A stretch of DNA of 64,000 nt, from positions 29,602 to 93,601 of the forward strand of contig JAOADJ010000011.1 of assembly GCA_026417375.1 (NCBI GenBank), given 5' to 3'. Of the stretch, positions 27,084 through 34,958 are shown one piece after another. The number at the start of each line of letters is the position of its first letter. Within the stretch, counting starts at the first letter, position 1. Under the pieces are notes generated by a model. It was not told the origin of the DNA, did not search any database, and saw nothing but the letters and a program-made list of their open reading frames with translations. The DNA comes from Melioribacteraceae bacterium (GTDB lineage: Bacteria > Bacteroidota > Ignavibacteria > Ignavibacteriales > Melioribacteraceae). The translations under genes were made by a program, and so were the position numbers.

Positions 27084-27473
27084 ATGTTGGAAAACTTTAA
27101 GCTTCCGGTTCTTTTAATAGTTGAAGACGACAAAGAAAATCTTAAATACTTAAAATTATTATTAAGAAATATTTTTATCATTGAAGATTGTGACAACGCA
27201 GAAGATTTTCATTCATTAATCAATTCTAAAACTATAGATATTATTTTAATGGATATTACAATTCATGGTTCAAAAGATGGATTGCAATTAACTAAAGAAA
27301 TAAAATCAAATCCCAAATTTGTTAACATACCTATAGTGGTTTTAACCGCACACGCATTTCAAAAAGATAAGTTGAACGCCACAGAAGTTGGTGTCGATAA
27401 ATTTCTGACAAAACCTGTAGATGGAATTATTTTACGTAATACTCTTTTAGAGTTAGTTAAAAAAAATATTTAA
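27084..27473 (+). CDS. single-domain response regulator (CheY-like receiver)
   Basis: A 129-residue receiver domain with no output domain. It has the acidic pair in VEDDKEN (14-16), phospho-acceptor Asp57 in IILMDITIHG, and the conserved Lys in FLTKPVDG. A GAGGGG run abuts the ATG, so the true start may be the TTG codon right after it; this matters by one residue. It lies 38 bases after carB. The MDITIHGSKDGLQL loop is typical of Bacteroidota receivers paired with hybrid kinases. The partner kinase is unknown. Confidence 0.88.
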   Translation: MLENFKLPVLLIVEDDKENLKYLKLLLRNIFIIEDCDNAEDFHSLINSKTIDIILMDITIHGSKDGLQLTKEIKSNPKFVNIPIVVLTAHAFQKDKLNATEVGVDKFLTKPVDGIILRNTLLELVKKNI

Positions 27474-27532
27474 AATACTTGTAACAAACAGGTTATACAT
27501 TCCGTCTAAATTTTCAAACAAACGGAGGAAGT

Positions 27533-28474
27533 ATGTATAAAAGAATATTTGTTTTACTTTTTTTTATAGGTATAAATTTATTTGCACAGGAATTAGATTC
27601 AACAGTAGCAAATGATGATTTCTTCAAAGAAAAATCAAAAAAACATTGGTGGAAAAATTGGAAAGAAGATTGGACACTTTGGGAATTAAAAGGTGTTCCA
27701 TTTATCGAAGCAAATTATGGATTTGGTTCCATTGACAACAAAAATATGAATTATGATTTTGCTAAAGTTGGAATGGCTGAATTAAAATTAGGATACTCAA
27801 CAAGAAAAAATTTTTACGACGAAAAGGTTATTAATTTTAAAGATAGATATTTTTTTATATCAAGAATTGGTTCTGATTTAGAATCAAAAAATGCAAAATA
27901 TAATGAATTACGTTCGAGTATTTGGAGATTTGGTTTTAATAAAAGAAAGGGATATGGCTATAAATTAAATGATTTTTATCTGTTACCTTATAATTCGAGC
28001 GGGTTTGTTTGGACAGGATTAAATATGAAAGATTATCCGCCAACGATTTGGCCTGCAGTTTATCCACCTTTAGAAGGTCAACTTAAAGCAGAAAAAGATG
28101 CTCATTTTCTTGAAAGGATAAACCAAACACTTAAATTTGGAACAATAAACGAAACAGGTATCAATTTCGATTTTGCTTCAAGTATAGGTTTAAATGTTGG
28201 ATATGAAACAACAGTAGTTTTTCCAAGACATTTATTTTGGAAGCATTTGGGCAGTTTAATTATTGAATCAGCAGGGGAAGATTTATTAGGAAGATTTATA
28301 AATGAAATTGCAGAATCTTCACCAATTTCTTTACCATTTGTTAATTTCATACTGAAAGGTGCTTATCAATATGCATTTTATACATTGAAGAAAGATAAAA
28401 TGAACTGGCCCTTTAATTCAGAAGCTCCATTAACATATGAACACTTTAAACTCGGTATTACATTTACTTTCTAA
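27533..28474 (+). CDS. exported protein, probable outer-membrane beta-barrel, unknown function
   Basis: A 313-residue protein with a clear signal peptide (MYKRIFVLLFFIGINLFAQ). The mature part is rich in Trp/Tyr/Phe and ends in the aromatic strand KLGITFTF, as expected of an outer-membrane barrel. The early mature region has a charged Trp-rich patch (KKHWWKNWKEDWTLWELKG). I recognise no family. GGAGG lies at the proper distance. A perfect 11-bp hairpin follows the stop, so it seems to be a single transcription unit. Confidence 0.6.
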   Translation: MYKRIFVLLFFIGINLFAQELDSTVANDDFFKEKSKKHWWKNWKEDWTLWELKGVPFIEANYGFGSIDNKNMNYDFAKVGMAELKLGYSTRKNFYDEKVINFKDRYFFISRIGSDLESKNAKYNELRSSIWRFGFNKRKGYGYKLNDFYLLPYNSSGFVWTGLNMKDYPPTIWPAVYPPLEGQLKAEKDAHFLERINQTLKFGTINETGINFDFASSIGLNVGYETTVVFPRHLFWKHLGSLIIESAGEDLLGRFINEIAESSPISLPFVNFILKGAYQYAFYTLKKDKMNWPFNSEAPLTYEHFKLGITFTF

Positions 28475-28478
28475 AATT

Positions 28479-28510
28479 TATGTCAGCTATTTTCAATAGT
28501 AGCTGACATA
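28479..28510 (+). terminator. strong hairpin after the envelope gene
   Basis: TATGTCAGCTA and TAGCTGACATA form a perfect 11-bp inverted repeat with a 10-base loop, four bases after the stop codon at 28474. The T-run after it is weak (TTCTTC), so termination may be inefficient or factor-assisted. Confidence 0.55.
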
Positions 28511-28593
28511 TTCTTCAAAAAACACATTAAAAAATTATTTCATTTGGAATTCATTAAACTTTTTTTTTGTTGTTAAATTAAAAAAGGTGAAAA

Positions 28594-29607
28594 ATGCAAA
28601 ATATTATTTTGTTTCCATTTTCAGAGTATTGGTTATTTTATCTTGGTTTTGTTTTATTTGTTATTTTTTTACTTGCTCTGGATTTAGGAGTATTTCATAA
28701 AAGTGCTCATGAAGTTTCTTTTAAAGAATCTCTTTCGTGGAGTATTGTTTGGATTTCATTAGCTCTGATTTTTAATTATTTATTATATGTTTATTCCGGT
28801 TGGAAATTTTCGACTGATGAAAAGTATTTATCTATTCCAAATTTCAATCCCGAAGTTGCATCAAAACAAGTTGCATTAGAATTTTTAACAGGGTTTATCA
28901 TTGAAAAAACTTTAGCAATTGATAACATTTTTGTTTTTGTTGTTGTATTTAATTTTTTTGCTATTCCATTAAAATATCAACACCGTGTTTTGTTTTTGGG
29001 AATTTTTGGTGCTTTAATATTCAGAACAATTTTCATTGCTTTAGGTGCAGCTTTAATTCAATATCAGTTTATTGTAATATTTTTTGGTGTGTTTTTAATT
29101 TTAACAGGATTTAAAATTTTATTTGCACCTGAAAAACCAATTGAACCGGAGAAAAATCCAATAGTAAAATTATTTAAAAAATTTTTCCCGGTTACATCAA
29201 CAATAGAAAATCAAAAACTCTTTATTAAAAAAGATAATGTAATTTATGCAACTCCATTGATGATAGCTTTACTATTTATAGAAATTTCCGATATAATCTT
29301 TGCTGTTGATTCAGTACCTGCAATTTTTGCAATTACAAAAGAACCATTTATTGTATTTACATCAAATGTCTTTGCTATACTTGGATTGAGAGCATTATAC
29401 TTTATGCTTGCAGGTGTAGTTAATAAATTTAAGTATTTAAAATATGGATTGGGAATTGTATTAATTTTTGTCGGTTTGAAAATGGCATGGTTGAATGAAT
29501 TATTCGGCGGAAAGTTTCCAATTTCAATTTCACTAATAATAATCTCAGGTATAATTACTATTTCAATTTTGTATTCAATATTTAAAACAAGAGGAGAAAA
29601 ACAATAA
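28594..29607 (+). CDS. TerC-family integral membrane protein (Alx type)
   Basis: A 337-residue protein with about nine hydrophobic helices. It carries the TerC acidic membrane motifs: FLLALDLGVFHKSAHEVS near 25-42, GFIIEKTLAIDNIFVF near 105-120 and ALLFIEISDIIFAVDSVPAI in the second half. TerC/Alx proteins are linked to manganese export and metalation of exported enzymes. The two-half layout with an internal loop of Pro/Lys residues is normal. It ends 37 bases before the tRNA-Lys and has its own start site (AGGTGAAAA). Confidence 0.9.
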   Translation: MQNIILFPFSEYWLFYLGFVLFVIFLLALDLGVFHKSAHEVSFKESLSWSIVWISLALIFNYLLYVYSGWKFSTDEKYLSIPNFNPEVASKQVALEFLTGFIIEKTLAIDNIFVFVVVFNFFAIPLKYQHRVLFLGIFGALIFRTIFIALGAALIQYQFIVIFFGVFLILTGFKILFAPEKPIEPEKNPIVKLFKKFFPVTSTIENQKLFIKKDNVIYATPLMIALLFIEISDIIFAVDSVPAIFAITKEPFIVFTSNVFAILGLRALYFMLAGVVNKFKYLKYGLGIVLIFVGLKMAWLNELFGGKFPISISLIIISGIITISILYSIFKTRGEKQ

Positions 29608-29609
29608 AT

Positions 29610-29640
29610 TTTGTATGCGTCGTGAAAATAATTATTTTTG
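29610..29640 (+). promoter_or_regulatory. tRNA-Lys promoter (Bacteroidota type)
   Basis: TTTG (29610-29613), exactly 19 bases, then TATTTTTG (29633-29640), a perfect TAnnTTTG, ending 4 bases before the tRNA 5' end. The same stretch holds a hairpin: TGCGTCG (29616-29622) pairs with CGACGCA (29641-29647) around the palindrome AAAATAATTATTTT. That hairpin may also end the terC transcript. Confidence 0.6.
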
Positions 29641-29644
29641 CGAC

Positions 29645-29717
29645 GCACTCTTAGCTCAGTTGGTAGAGCATCTGACTCTTAATCAGCAGGTCGCGGGTTC
29701 GAATCCCGCAGAGTGCA
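29645..29717 (+). tRNA. tRNA-Lys (anticodon CTT)
   Basis: Full cloverleaf: acceptor GCACTCT pairs with AGAGTGC; D arm GCTC..GAGC; anticodon loop CTCTTAA with anticodon CTT; T arm GCGGG-TTCGAAT-CCCGC. The discriminator is A, and CCA is not encoded. One mismatch stands at the top of the anticodon stem (27-43). The gene's 3' half doubles as the left attachment site of the island, so that half is probably supplied by the element. Confidence 0.96.
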
Positions 29718-29722
29718 CTAAA
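29673..29722 (+). repeat. attL: 50-bp direct repeat in the tRNA-Lys 3' half
   Basis: Identical over 50 bases to 47946-47995, from TGACTCTT in the anticodon arm to GTGCACTAAA just past the tRNA end. The bases flanking the match differ on both sides. Repeats of a tRNA 3' end on either side of an integrase-bearing segment are the mark of tRNA-targeted integration. Confidence 0.93.
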
Positions 29723-29763
29723 AAAGCTCGCTTTTCTTTTCGAAATCCGAGCTTTTATTTTTT
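29720..29763 (+). terminator. terminator after tRNA-Lys (element-borne)
   Basis: AAAAAAGCTCG pairs with CGAGCTTTT around a 17-base loop and is followed by TTTTTT. Because integration replaced the tRNA 3' end, this terminator probably came with the element. A similar AAAAGCTCGAG hairpin, likely the original chromosomal one, now lies beyond attR at 48011-48046. It can also serve the integrase gene ending at 29767. Confidence 0.7.
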
Positions 29764-29766
29764 CCC

Positions 29767-30816
29767 TTAACCTACAAGTCTTTTATTGTCCCTAAAATTG
29801 TCCCTAAATATCCCTCGCGAATTCAACTCTTCCTTTATCTTCTTAACATTTATTGCCGCATAATAATTTATTGTCGTTTGTATATTACTATGATCAGCCA
29901 ACGCTTTTACTGTATGTATCGGTATTCCATTCTCCAATAACTTTGTTATAAATGTTTTTCTCAACTGATGCATTGTATATTTTTTACTTATACTATTTGT
30001 ACTCAATAAACTTTTTTGTACTCTTAAAAAAAACTTCAATCCATTATTACTATACCTAAATATTTTCCCCTCTTTTTTAATTCCTATCTCTTTTAACAAA
30101 TAAATCAAATCATCTGTCAATGGAAAGAAAAATTCTTTATCCCTCTTAATATTTGGTGCAACTATAAAACCATTTTCCCAATCAACATTTTCCCATTTCA
30201 ATTCTAACGCTGTTGATATTCTAAAACCAGTAATCAACAAAAACATTATTAAATGATACTGTTCCTTTTTCTCCTTTAACTTCAAAAAATCTAATATTAC
30301 TTTTAAATCACCATCATCTATACTTTCAGGTGGCTTTAATTTTCTCTTAATAACTTTAATTGGATTTTCTTTTGTATAATTTAACTCAATAAAAAAATTA
30401 AATATTGAATGTAAGTGTGCTGTATAAATTCCTTGCGTATTCGAACTCAAATTATTTTCACTAAAATATTTTAACATCTTTCTATAATCTAAATTACCAT
30501 AACTAGAAATATTTTTATCACCACTTACATCAATTAAAATTTCACAAGCTCTTTTACACAAACTAATAGTTTTTGTTTTTAACTTCTTCGTTGCTATAAA
30601 TTCCTCTAAACCAACACTTAATAATTTCTCTTTAGAACTAGTAACAAATTTTTCTTTAATATCATTTGTTGAATTAAATTCCTTTAATAATTTCCTAGCT
30701 TCTATCCATCCATCTCTTGTTGCATTTATCTTTGTCGAAAACTCTTTATACTTCCCCTCAATCTTATCATAATACTTTATCCAAAGTATATTTCCTCTCT
30801 TTTTTAAGAAAGCCAT
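29767..30816 (-). CDS. int: tyrosine recombinase / island integrase
   Basis: A 349-residue site-specific recombinase. The catalytic set is complete: Arg199 in ITGFRISTALELKW, His283-x-x-Arg286 in MHQLRKTFI, His309 in LADHSNIQTT, and Tyr318/319 in TINYYAA. The first 60 residues resemble an Arm-type DNA-binding domain, and the core-binding domain covers about 65-160. It sits 45 bases inside attL and reads toward the tRNA, the usual island layout. It is the likely agent of integration into tRNA-Lys. The C-terminal tail after residue 335 is short and charged. Confidence 0.95.
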   Translation of the reverse strand: MAFLKKRGNILWIKYYDKIEGKYKEFSTKINATRDGWIEARKLLKEFNSTNDIKEKFVTSSKEKLLSVGLEEFIATKKLKTKTISLCKRACEILIDVSGDKNISSYGNLDYRKMLKYFSENNLSSNTQGIYTAHLHSIFNFFIELNYTKENPIKVIKRKLKPPESIDDGDLKVILDFLKLKEKKEQYHLIMFLLITGFRISTALELKWENVDWENGFIVAPNIKRDKEFFFPLTDDLIYLLKEIGIKKEGKIFRYSNNGLKFFLRVQKSLLSTNSISKKYTMHQLRKTFITKLLENGIPIHTVKALADHSNIQTTINYYAAINVKKIKEELNSRGIFRDNFRDNKRLVG

Positions 30817-30834
30817 TAGCCCTCCAAATTTTTT

Positions 30835-31527
30835 TTATTCCTTTTTTCCAGAGAGATCATTTTTATATACATTCCTTTGTATTCTTACCACAGGCATTAT
30901 TATCTCAATATCTTCTTTTTTAATTGTTATCGGTTCATATAAAAAATTATCACTATCTAACTGAATATAATCATCAGGCAATACTCTATACCTTTTTATT
31001 AATTGCTCCCCAGTTTTTAACCGTGTTGCTACTATACAACCCTTATAAAGACTTTTATCACTATCTACCAAAACAATATCCCCATCTTCAATAGTTGGGT
31101 GCATACTATCACCTTTAACCATTAACGCCATACACCCATCTTTTTTCCTATAATTGAAAGTAACCCTTTCAACTACATTATCACTAAAGAATTCAATCAT
31201 ACTTCCGGCACTTAAATAATGAACCAAAGGAAATTCATAACCACTTCTTGTTTTTTCAATCTCATCATAAACTTCATCAACAATTCTTTGTTTTTTATTA
31301 TTTCCAGTAAGAATATATTCTACATCAGCACCAAGCTCGCTTAACTTCTTTAATATTTGTCCACCCGGATATGATTTGCCCACTAAATACTGTTGCAAAG
31401 TTTGTTGCGTCATTCCAAGTTCTTCAGCTAACTTTTTACTAAAACCATATTTTGATTTCGCAAACTCTTTGATCCTCTCCCCAATAGCTTTTTTAATTAT
31501 CTCATCATTTTGTAAGCTTTTTTTCAT
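30835..31527 (-). CDS. Cro/CI-type repressor with S24 (LexA-like) peptidase domain
   Basis: A 230-residue regulator. The N-terminal helix-turn-helix reads FSKKLAEELGMTQQTLQQYL (29-48). A linker leads to the SAG cleavage-like site near 106-108, then the S24 serine protease with nucleophile Ser141 in GDSMHPT and Lys178 in QLIKRY. Such proteins keep prophages and islands silent and self-cleave when RecA is activated by DNA damage. It is divergent from the small genes at 31680, with a large palindrome between. The integrase follows 18 bases downstream. Confidence 0.92.
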   Translation of the reverse strand: MKKSLQNDEIIKKAIGERIKEFAKSKYGFSKKLAEELGMTQQTLQQYLVGKSYPGGQILKKLSELGADVEYILTGNNKKQRIVDEVYDEIEKTRSGYEFPLVHYLSAGSMIEFFSDNVVERVTFNYRKKDGCMALMVKGDSMHPTIEDGDIVLVDSDKSLYKGCIVATRLKTGEQLIKRYRVLPDDYIQLDSDNFLYEPITIKKEDIEIIMPVVRIQRNVYKNDLSGKKE

Positions 31528-31564
31528 AACTATTCTTTCTTTTTATTAAAAAATTATTTTTTAT

Positions 31565-31594
31565 TTGACATAAATTAAAATATTTACTTATTTT
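31565..31594 (+). promoter_or_regulatory. candidate sigma-70-like rightward promoter in the island control region
   Basis: TTGACA (31565-31570), 18 bases, then TATTTT (31589-31594). It points toward the small genes at 31680. Its -10 overlaps the left arm of the palindrome, as expected for a repressor-controlled promoter. The host seems to use another promoter type, so this is tentative. Confidence 0.35.
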
Positions 31595-31645
31595 TATATC
31601 GTAATTATTATTCATTAATAATTCTACATAACTAAAATAAGTAAA
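31583..31645. promoter_or_regulatory. 63-bp nested palindrome between repressor and early genes
   Basis: TTTACTTATTTT (31583-31594) is the exact inverse of AAAATAAGTAAA (31634-31645), and inside it AATTATTA (31603-31610) is the exact inverse of TAATAATT (31616-31623). The two dyads share a centre within one base. The position, between a divergent S24 repressor and its probable targets, marks it as the likely operator. A replication or excision site is an alternative. Confidence 0.55.
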
Positions 31646-31679
31646 ATTATGTTACTAAGCAACTTTTATGGGGAAAATT

Positions 31680-31934
31680 ATGAATAATTCTAAAAATAAC
31701 TTTCAGAATACCTACATCTCATCAAATTCTGAAATCAAAGGAAATTCACTTAATTTTTTACATGAGAATAATTCCATCAGCCAATCCAAAACAAATGGTC
31801 CTTTCAAAAACATTAATATCCAAATTCCTACAGCCATTCTAAACAAAATTAAAATTCTTGCTATTGAAAAAGACCTTTACCTAAAAGACTATATCGTTCA
31901 GATTCTTGAAAAGGAGATTACCAATGCTAAATGA
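31680..31934 (+). CDS. small protein with possible ribbon-helix-helix C terminus
   Basis: An 84-residue protein. I choose the ATG at 31680 because GGGG lies six bases upstream; an in-frame ATG at 31668 lacks a ribosome site. The first half is Asn/Ser-rich and probably disordered. The second half (NINIQIPTAILNKIKILAIE, then LKDYIVQILEKEI) has the short strand followed by two helices expected of Arc/MetJ-type DNA-binding proteins. It is divergent from the repressor and overlaps the next gene by 11 bases. Role unknown; island control is likely. Confidence 0.6.
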   Translation: MNNSKNNFQNTYISSNSEIKGNSLNFLHENNSISQSKTNGPFKNINIQIPTAILNKIKILAIEKDLYLKDYIVQILEKEITNAK

Positions 31935-32166
31935 AGATGAAAATAATAAAGCAGTCAATAAAACAAATAAAAATATTCCAGAACTTTTATCAATCCACCA
32001 AGCCGCAAAAATAACTGGCATTGGTAGAAACAACCTTGCATTTCTTATAAAACATTGCAATATGCCCGTTGTAAAAATTCCCGGCTATTCTCGTATTAAA
32101 ATTCACTATTCAGACTTATTAGAATTTATCAACTCAAACAAATTTCTCTATAAGTCAAAATTGTAA
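31924..32166 (+). CDS. excisionase-like helix-turn-helix protein
   Basis: An 80-residue protein from the ATG at 31924, which has AAGGAG seven bases upstream; an earlier in-frame ATG adds six residues without a site. The C-terminal part (LLSIHQAAKITGIGRNNLAF, then MPVVKIPGYSRIKIHYSDLLEF) matches the HTH_17/excisionase type of winged helix. It overlaps the upstream gene, so the two are probably translated together. In an integrase-bearing island such a gene most often encodes the directionality factor or a replication control protein. Confidence 0.7.
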   Translation: MLNEDENNKAVNKTNKNIPELLSIHQAAKITGIGRNNLAFLIKHCNMPVVKIPGYSRIKIHYSDLLEFINSNKFLYKSKL

Positions 32167-32404
32167 TTATTCACAAATTTTTATTTGTAAAAAAAATAAT
32201 TTAATAACTTTAATTTTTTTGGTAACCAATTAAAAGTTAAATTCTTAGTAACTTATAATATTATATTTTTTTTACTATATTCAGCATGATAACAATAAAT
32301 TCTTTCTTTTTTATCCAAAGTTATATGTTTAAAAAAATAGTTTTATTTAATTATAAAATAATTATTTTTAAAAAGGGTTTAATTACAAAATATTTTATTT
32401 ATTA

Positions 32405-33037
32405 ATGAGTCTCCCTAATGATAAGTTACCAGTCAAAGTCTATATAAATCGAATTTTCGATTGGTTCATTAATGGTATTTATTATTTCCTATCTCTATTT
32501 GTAATTATTATAACCATATTATATTTATTAGGTGTGATAAAAATATTTTCGAACTATATTCCAAATATTTTTTCTATCATCGGCTTAATTATTCTATTCT
32601 TTGTTTTTGTTTTTGATACTAAAATAATCCCAGAAAAAAAGACGAATCCTTTTCTTGTATGGTTAAAAAAAATCCCTAAACGAAAAATCAATGATATTTT
32701 TGTGGAAAGTTGTAATATTGAATTTAGTGCAGATATAAAAGTTTATCCAATTGTTGAACATAATGAAAATGCATCATTAGAAAGCAAAGTAAACTTTCTT
32801 TTACGTCAATTTAAAGATCTTTCTAGAACCCAAAATGATTTATTACAAAAATATGATAGTATAAATTCTGTTATATACTCTATAAAAAATGAAATTGAAG
32901 GGAAAATAGAATATATTAATTCAAATAACATTAATTTATTCTCAAATTTTATATTTTCATCTTACGATAAACATATTTTTGCATTCATATTAAATTTTTG
33001 TGCTCTTATTTTACAAATTATATTAAAGAATAATTGA
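32405..33037 (+). CDS. unknown membrane protein with coiled coil
   Basis: A 210-residue protein with two membrane helices near the N terminus (about 27-46 and 53-71) and a third at the extreme C terminus (about 190-207). Between them is a cytosolic region with a heptad-like stretch (ESKVNFLLRQFKDLSRTQND and following). No family recognised and no clear ribosome site. It opens the defence part of the island, 7 bases before mod, so it may be co-transcribed with it. The 238 bases before it are AT-rich with no gene. Confidence 0.6.
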   Translation: MSLPNDKLPVKVYINRIFDWFINGIYYFLSLFVIIITILYLLGVIKIFSNYIPNIFSIIGLIILFFVFVFDTKIIPEKKTNPFLVWLKKIPKRKINDIFVESCNIEFSADIKVYPIVEHNENASLESKVNFLLRQFKDLSRTQNDLLQKYDSINSVIYSIKNEIEGKIEYINSNNINLFSNFIFSSYDKHIFAFILNFCALILQIILKNN

Positions 33038-33044
33038 CACTACT

Positions 33045-34955
33045 ATGAAACTCTACGAAACATTAGAACAACACCTCAAAAAAGAACCAAACTATGTCTC
33101 CGATAACGGTGAGTTAAAAAAATGGGTTGTCATTGACAAAGCCAGAAACTTTGACGAAGAACTGATTGATTTGCTCTTACAGAACGAAACTCTTAAAGAA
33201 AAATTCTTTGTCAAGGTTAAAGACGTATTGGTATTCAAACAAAACCTCTTTATAGAATTTTTAGAACTAAAAAACTACTTAAACGACAGCTATACCAAAT
33301 ACAAAAACAAAATTGGTCTCACCATTGACGGAAAATACCTCAATCAACGCAACGAAGTGGCGTTAGTATGGCCCTTTAAAGACTGTATTTTGGAAGGAGG
33401 ACAAAGCCGTGAAGAAGACAAACGAAAAGAGATATTCTTCAACGAAATCCTCGCACAAGACGAAATCACCCAGCTCTTAGAACCCAAAGTTTTAACCAAT
33501 GCCAAACGTATTGACAAAGACGGAGAGCACCCCTTTGACGGCTTTCGTAGAGATGCCGAACTGAACCGAAAACGTGGCTTACCCGAAGACACCTTAACCG
33601 ACAATCTCATCATTAAAGGCAACAACCTCTTAGCATTGCACTCGCTTAAAAAAGAATTTGCAGGAAAAGTAAAACTCATTTACATAGACCCACCTTACAA
33701 CACAGGCAATGATGGATTTAATTATAACGACAGCTTTAATCATTCCTCTTGGCTTACCTTTGTTTTCAATAGACTTAAAATAGCAAGAGATTTACTTAGT
33801 AATAGTGGTTCAATTTTTATCTCTGTTGATGATAGAGAATTCGCATATCTAAAGGTTATTGCTGATGAAGTATTTGGCGAAGAAAATTTTTTGAATGACA
33901 TTATTTGGAATTCAACTAAATCAGTTACTAATACAGCGATAATTTCTGTTTCCCATACTCATACTTTAGTTTACTTCAAAGATAAAAGATACTACGTTGA
34001 AAATAGAACTGAATTTAGATTAAAAGAGGATGGTGAAGGTTTTGAGAATCCTGATAATGACCCACGAGGTCCTTGGAAAGCAGACCCTTTTCAAGTTGGT
34101 GGTTGGAGACCAAATCAACAATATGAAATTGTAAATCCCAAAACAGGGGTTGTATATAAACCTAATGAAGGTTGTTCTTGGAAAAATGATTGCGAAAAAT
34201 TCCAGGAATTACTAAGAGATAATAGAATTGTTTTTGGTGTTTCCGGTGAAGCAGGGCCACAAAGGAAAAGGTTTTTAAGTGAAGCATTAGAAAGAGGAAA
34301 GGTTGCAAAAACAATATGGGATGACGTAGGCACTACTACCAATGGAACACAGCATTTGAAAGAACTTTTTGGAAAGAATGTTTTCAAAAATCCAAAGCCT
34401 GAATCATTTATTCAAAAAATTATTGAATTAGCTACTAAGGAAAAAGACATTGTTTTGGACTTCCATTTAGGAAGCGGGACTACGGCATCTACCGCCCACA
34501 AAATGAATCGTCAATACATAGGTATTGAGCAAATGGATTATATAGAAACGGTCGCCGTTGAAAGATTGAAAAAAGTTATTGATGGCGAACAAGGAGGTAT
34601 ATCAAAATCCGTTAATTGGCAAGGCGGTGGCTCTTTCGTATATCTTGAACTTAAAAAATACAACCAAACTTTCATTGAGCAAATAGAAGAAGCTAAAGAC
34701 ACCGAATCACTTATGGAAGTTTGGGAACATATGAAAGCCAAAAGTTTCTTTAAATACAGTGTAGATTTGCAAAAGTTTCAGGAAAGCATTGAGGAGTTTA
34801 AGCAGTTTGAGCTGAAAAAGCAAAAGGAAATACTCTGTGAACTGCTGGACAAAAACCAATTGTATGTAAACCTCTCTTCGCTCAACGATACCGACTTTGC
34901 CTGCACCGAAGAAGAAAAGAAGATAACAAAAGATTTTTACCAAATGAAAAAGTAA
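33045..34955 (+). CDS. mod: type III restriction-modification DNA methyltransferase Mod
   Basis: N6-adenine methyltransferase of the beta group, supplying both modification and target choice for a type III system. The 636-residue protein has the catalytic motif DPPY at 215-218 (YIDPPYNTGNDGF) and the SAM-binding FxGxG-type motif in LDFHLGSGTTAS near 471-482. The region between holds the target recognition domain. Base composition is uneven: the ends are visibly G+C-richer than the middle (about 33720-34480), which reads like host-type AT-rich DNA. That suggests a swapped recognition domain. rhuM and a truncated res follow directly. Confidence 0.93.
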   Translation: MKLYETLEQHLKKEPNYVSDNGELKKWVVIDKARNFDEELIDLLLQNETLKEKFFVKVKDVLVFKQNLFIEFLELKNYLNDSYTKYKNKIGLTIDGKYLNQRNEVALVWPFKDCILEGGQSREEDKRKEIFFNEILAQDEITQLLEPKVLTNAKRIDKDGEHPFDGFRRDAELNRKRGLPEDTLTDNLIIKGNNLLALHSLKKEFAGKVKLIYIDPPYNTGNDGFNYNDSFNHSSWLTFVFNRLKIARDLLSNSGSIFISVDDREFAYLKVIADEVFGEENFLNDIIWNSTKSVTNTAIISVSHTHTLVYFKDKRYYVENRTEFRLKEDGEGFENPDNDPRGPWKADPFQVGGWRPNQQYEIVNPKTGVVYKPNEGCSWKNDCEKFQELLRDNRIVFGVSGEAGPQRKRFLSEALERGKVAKTIWDDVGTTTNGTQHLKELFGKNVFKNPKPESFIQKIIELATKEKDIVLDFHLGSGTTASTAHKMNRQYIGIEQMDYIETVAVERLKKVIDGEQGGISKSVNWQGGGSFVYLELKKYNQTFIEQIEEAKDTESLMEVWEHMKAKSFFKYSVDLQKFQESIEEFKQFELKKQKEILCELLDKNQLYVNLSSLNDTDFACTEEEKKITKDFYQMKK

Positions 34956-34958
34956 GCG

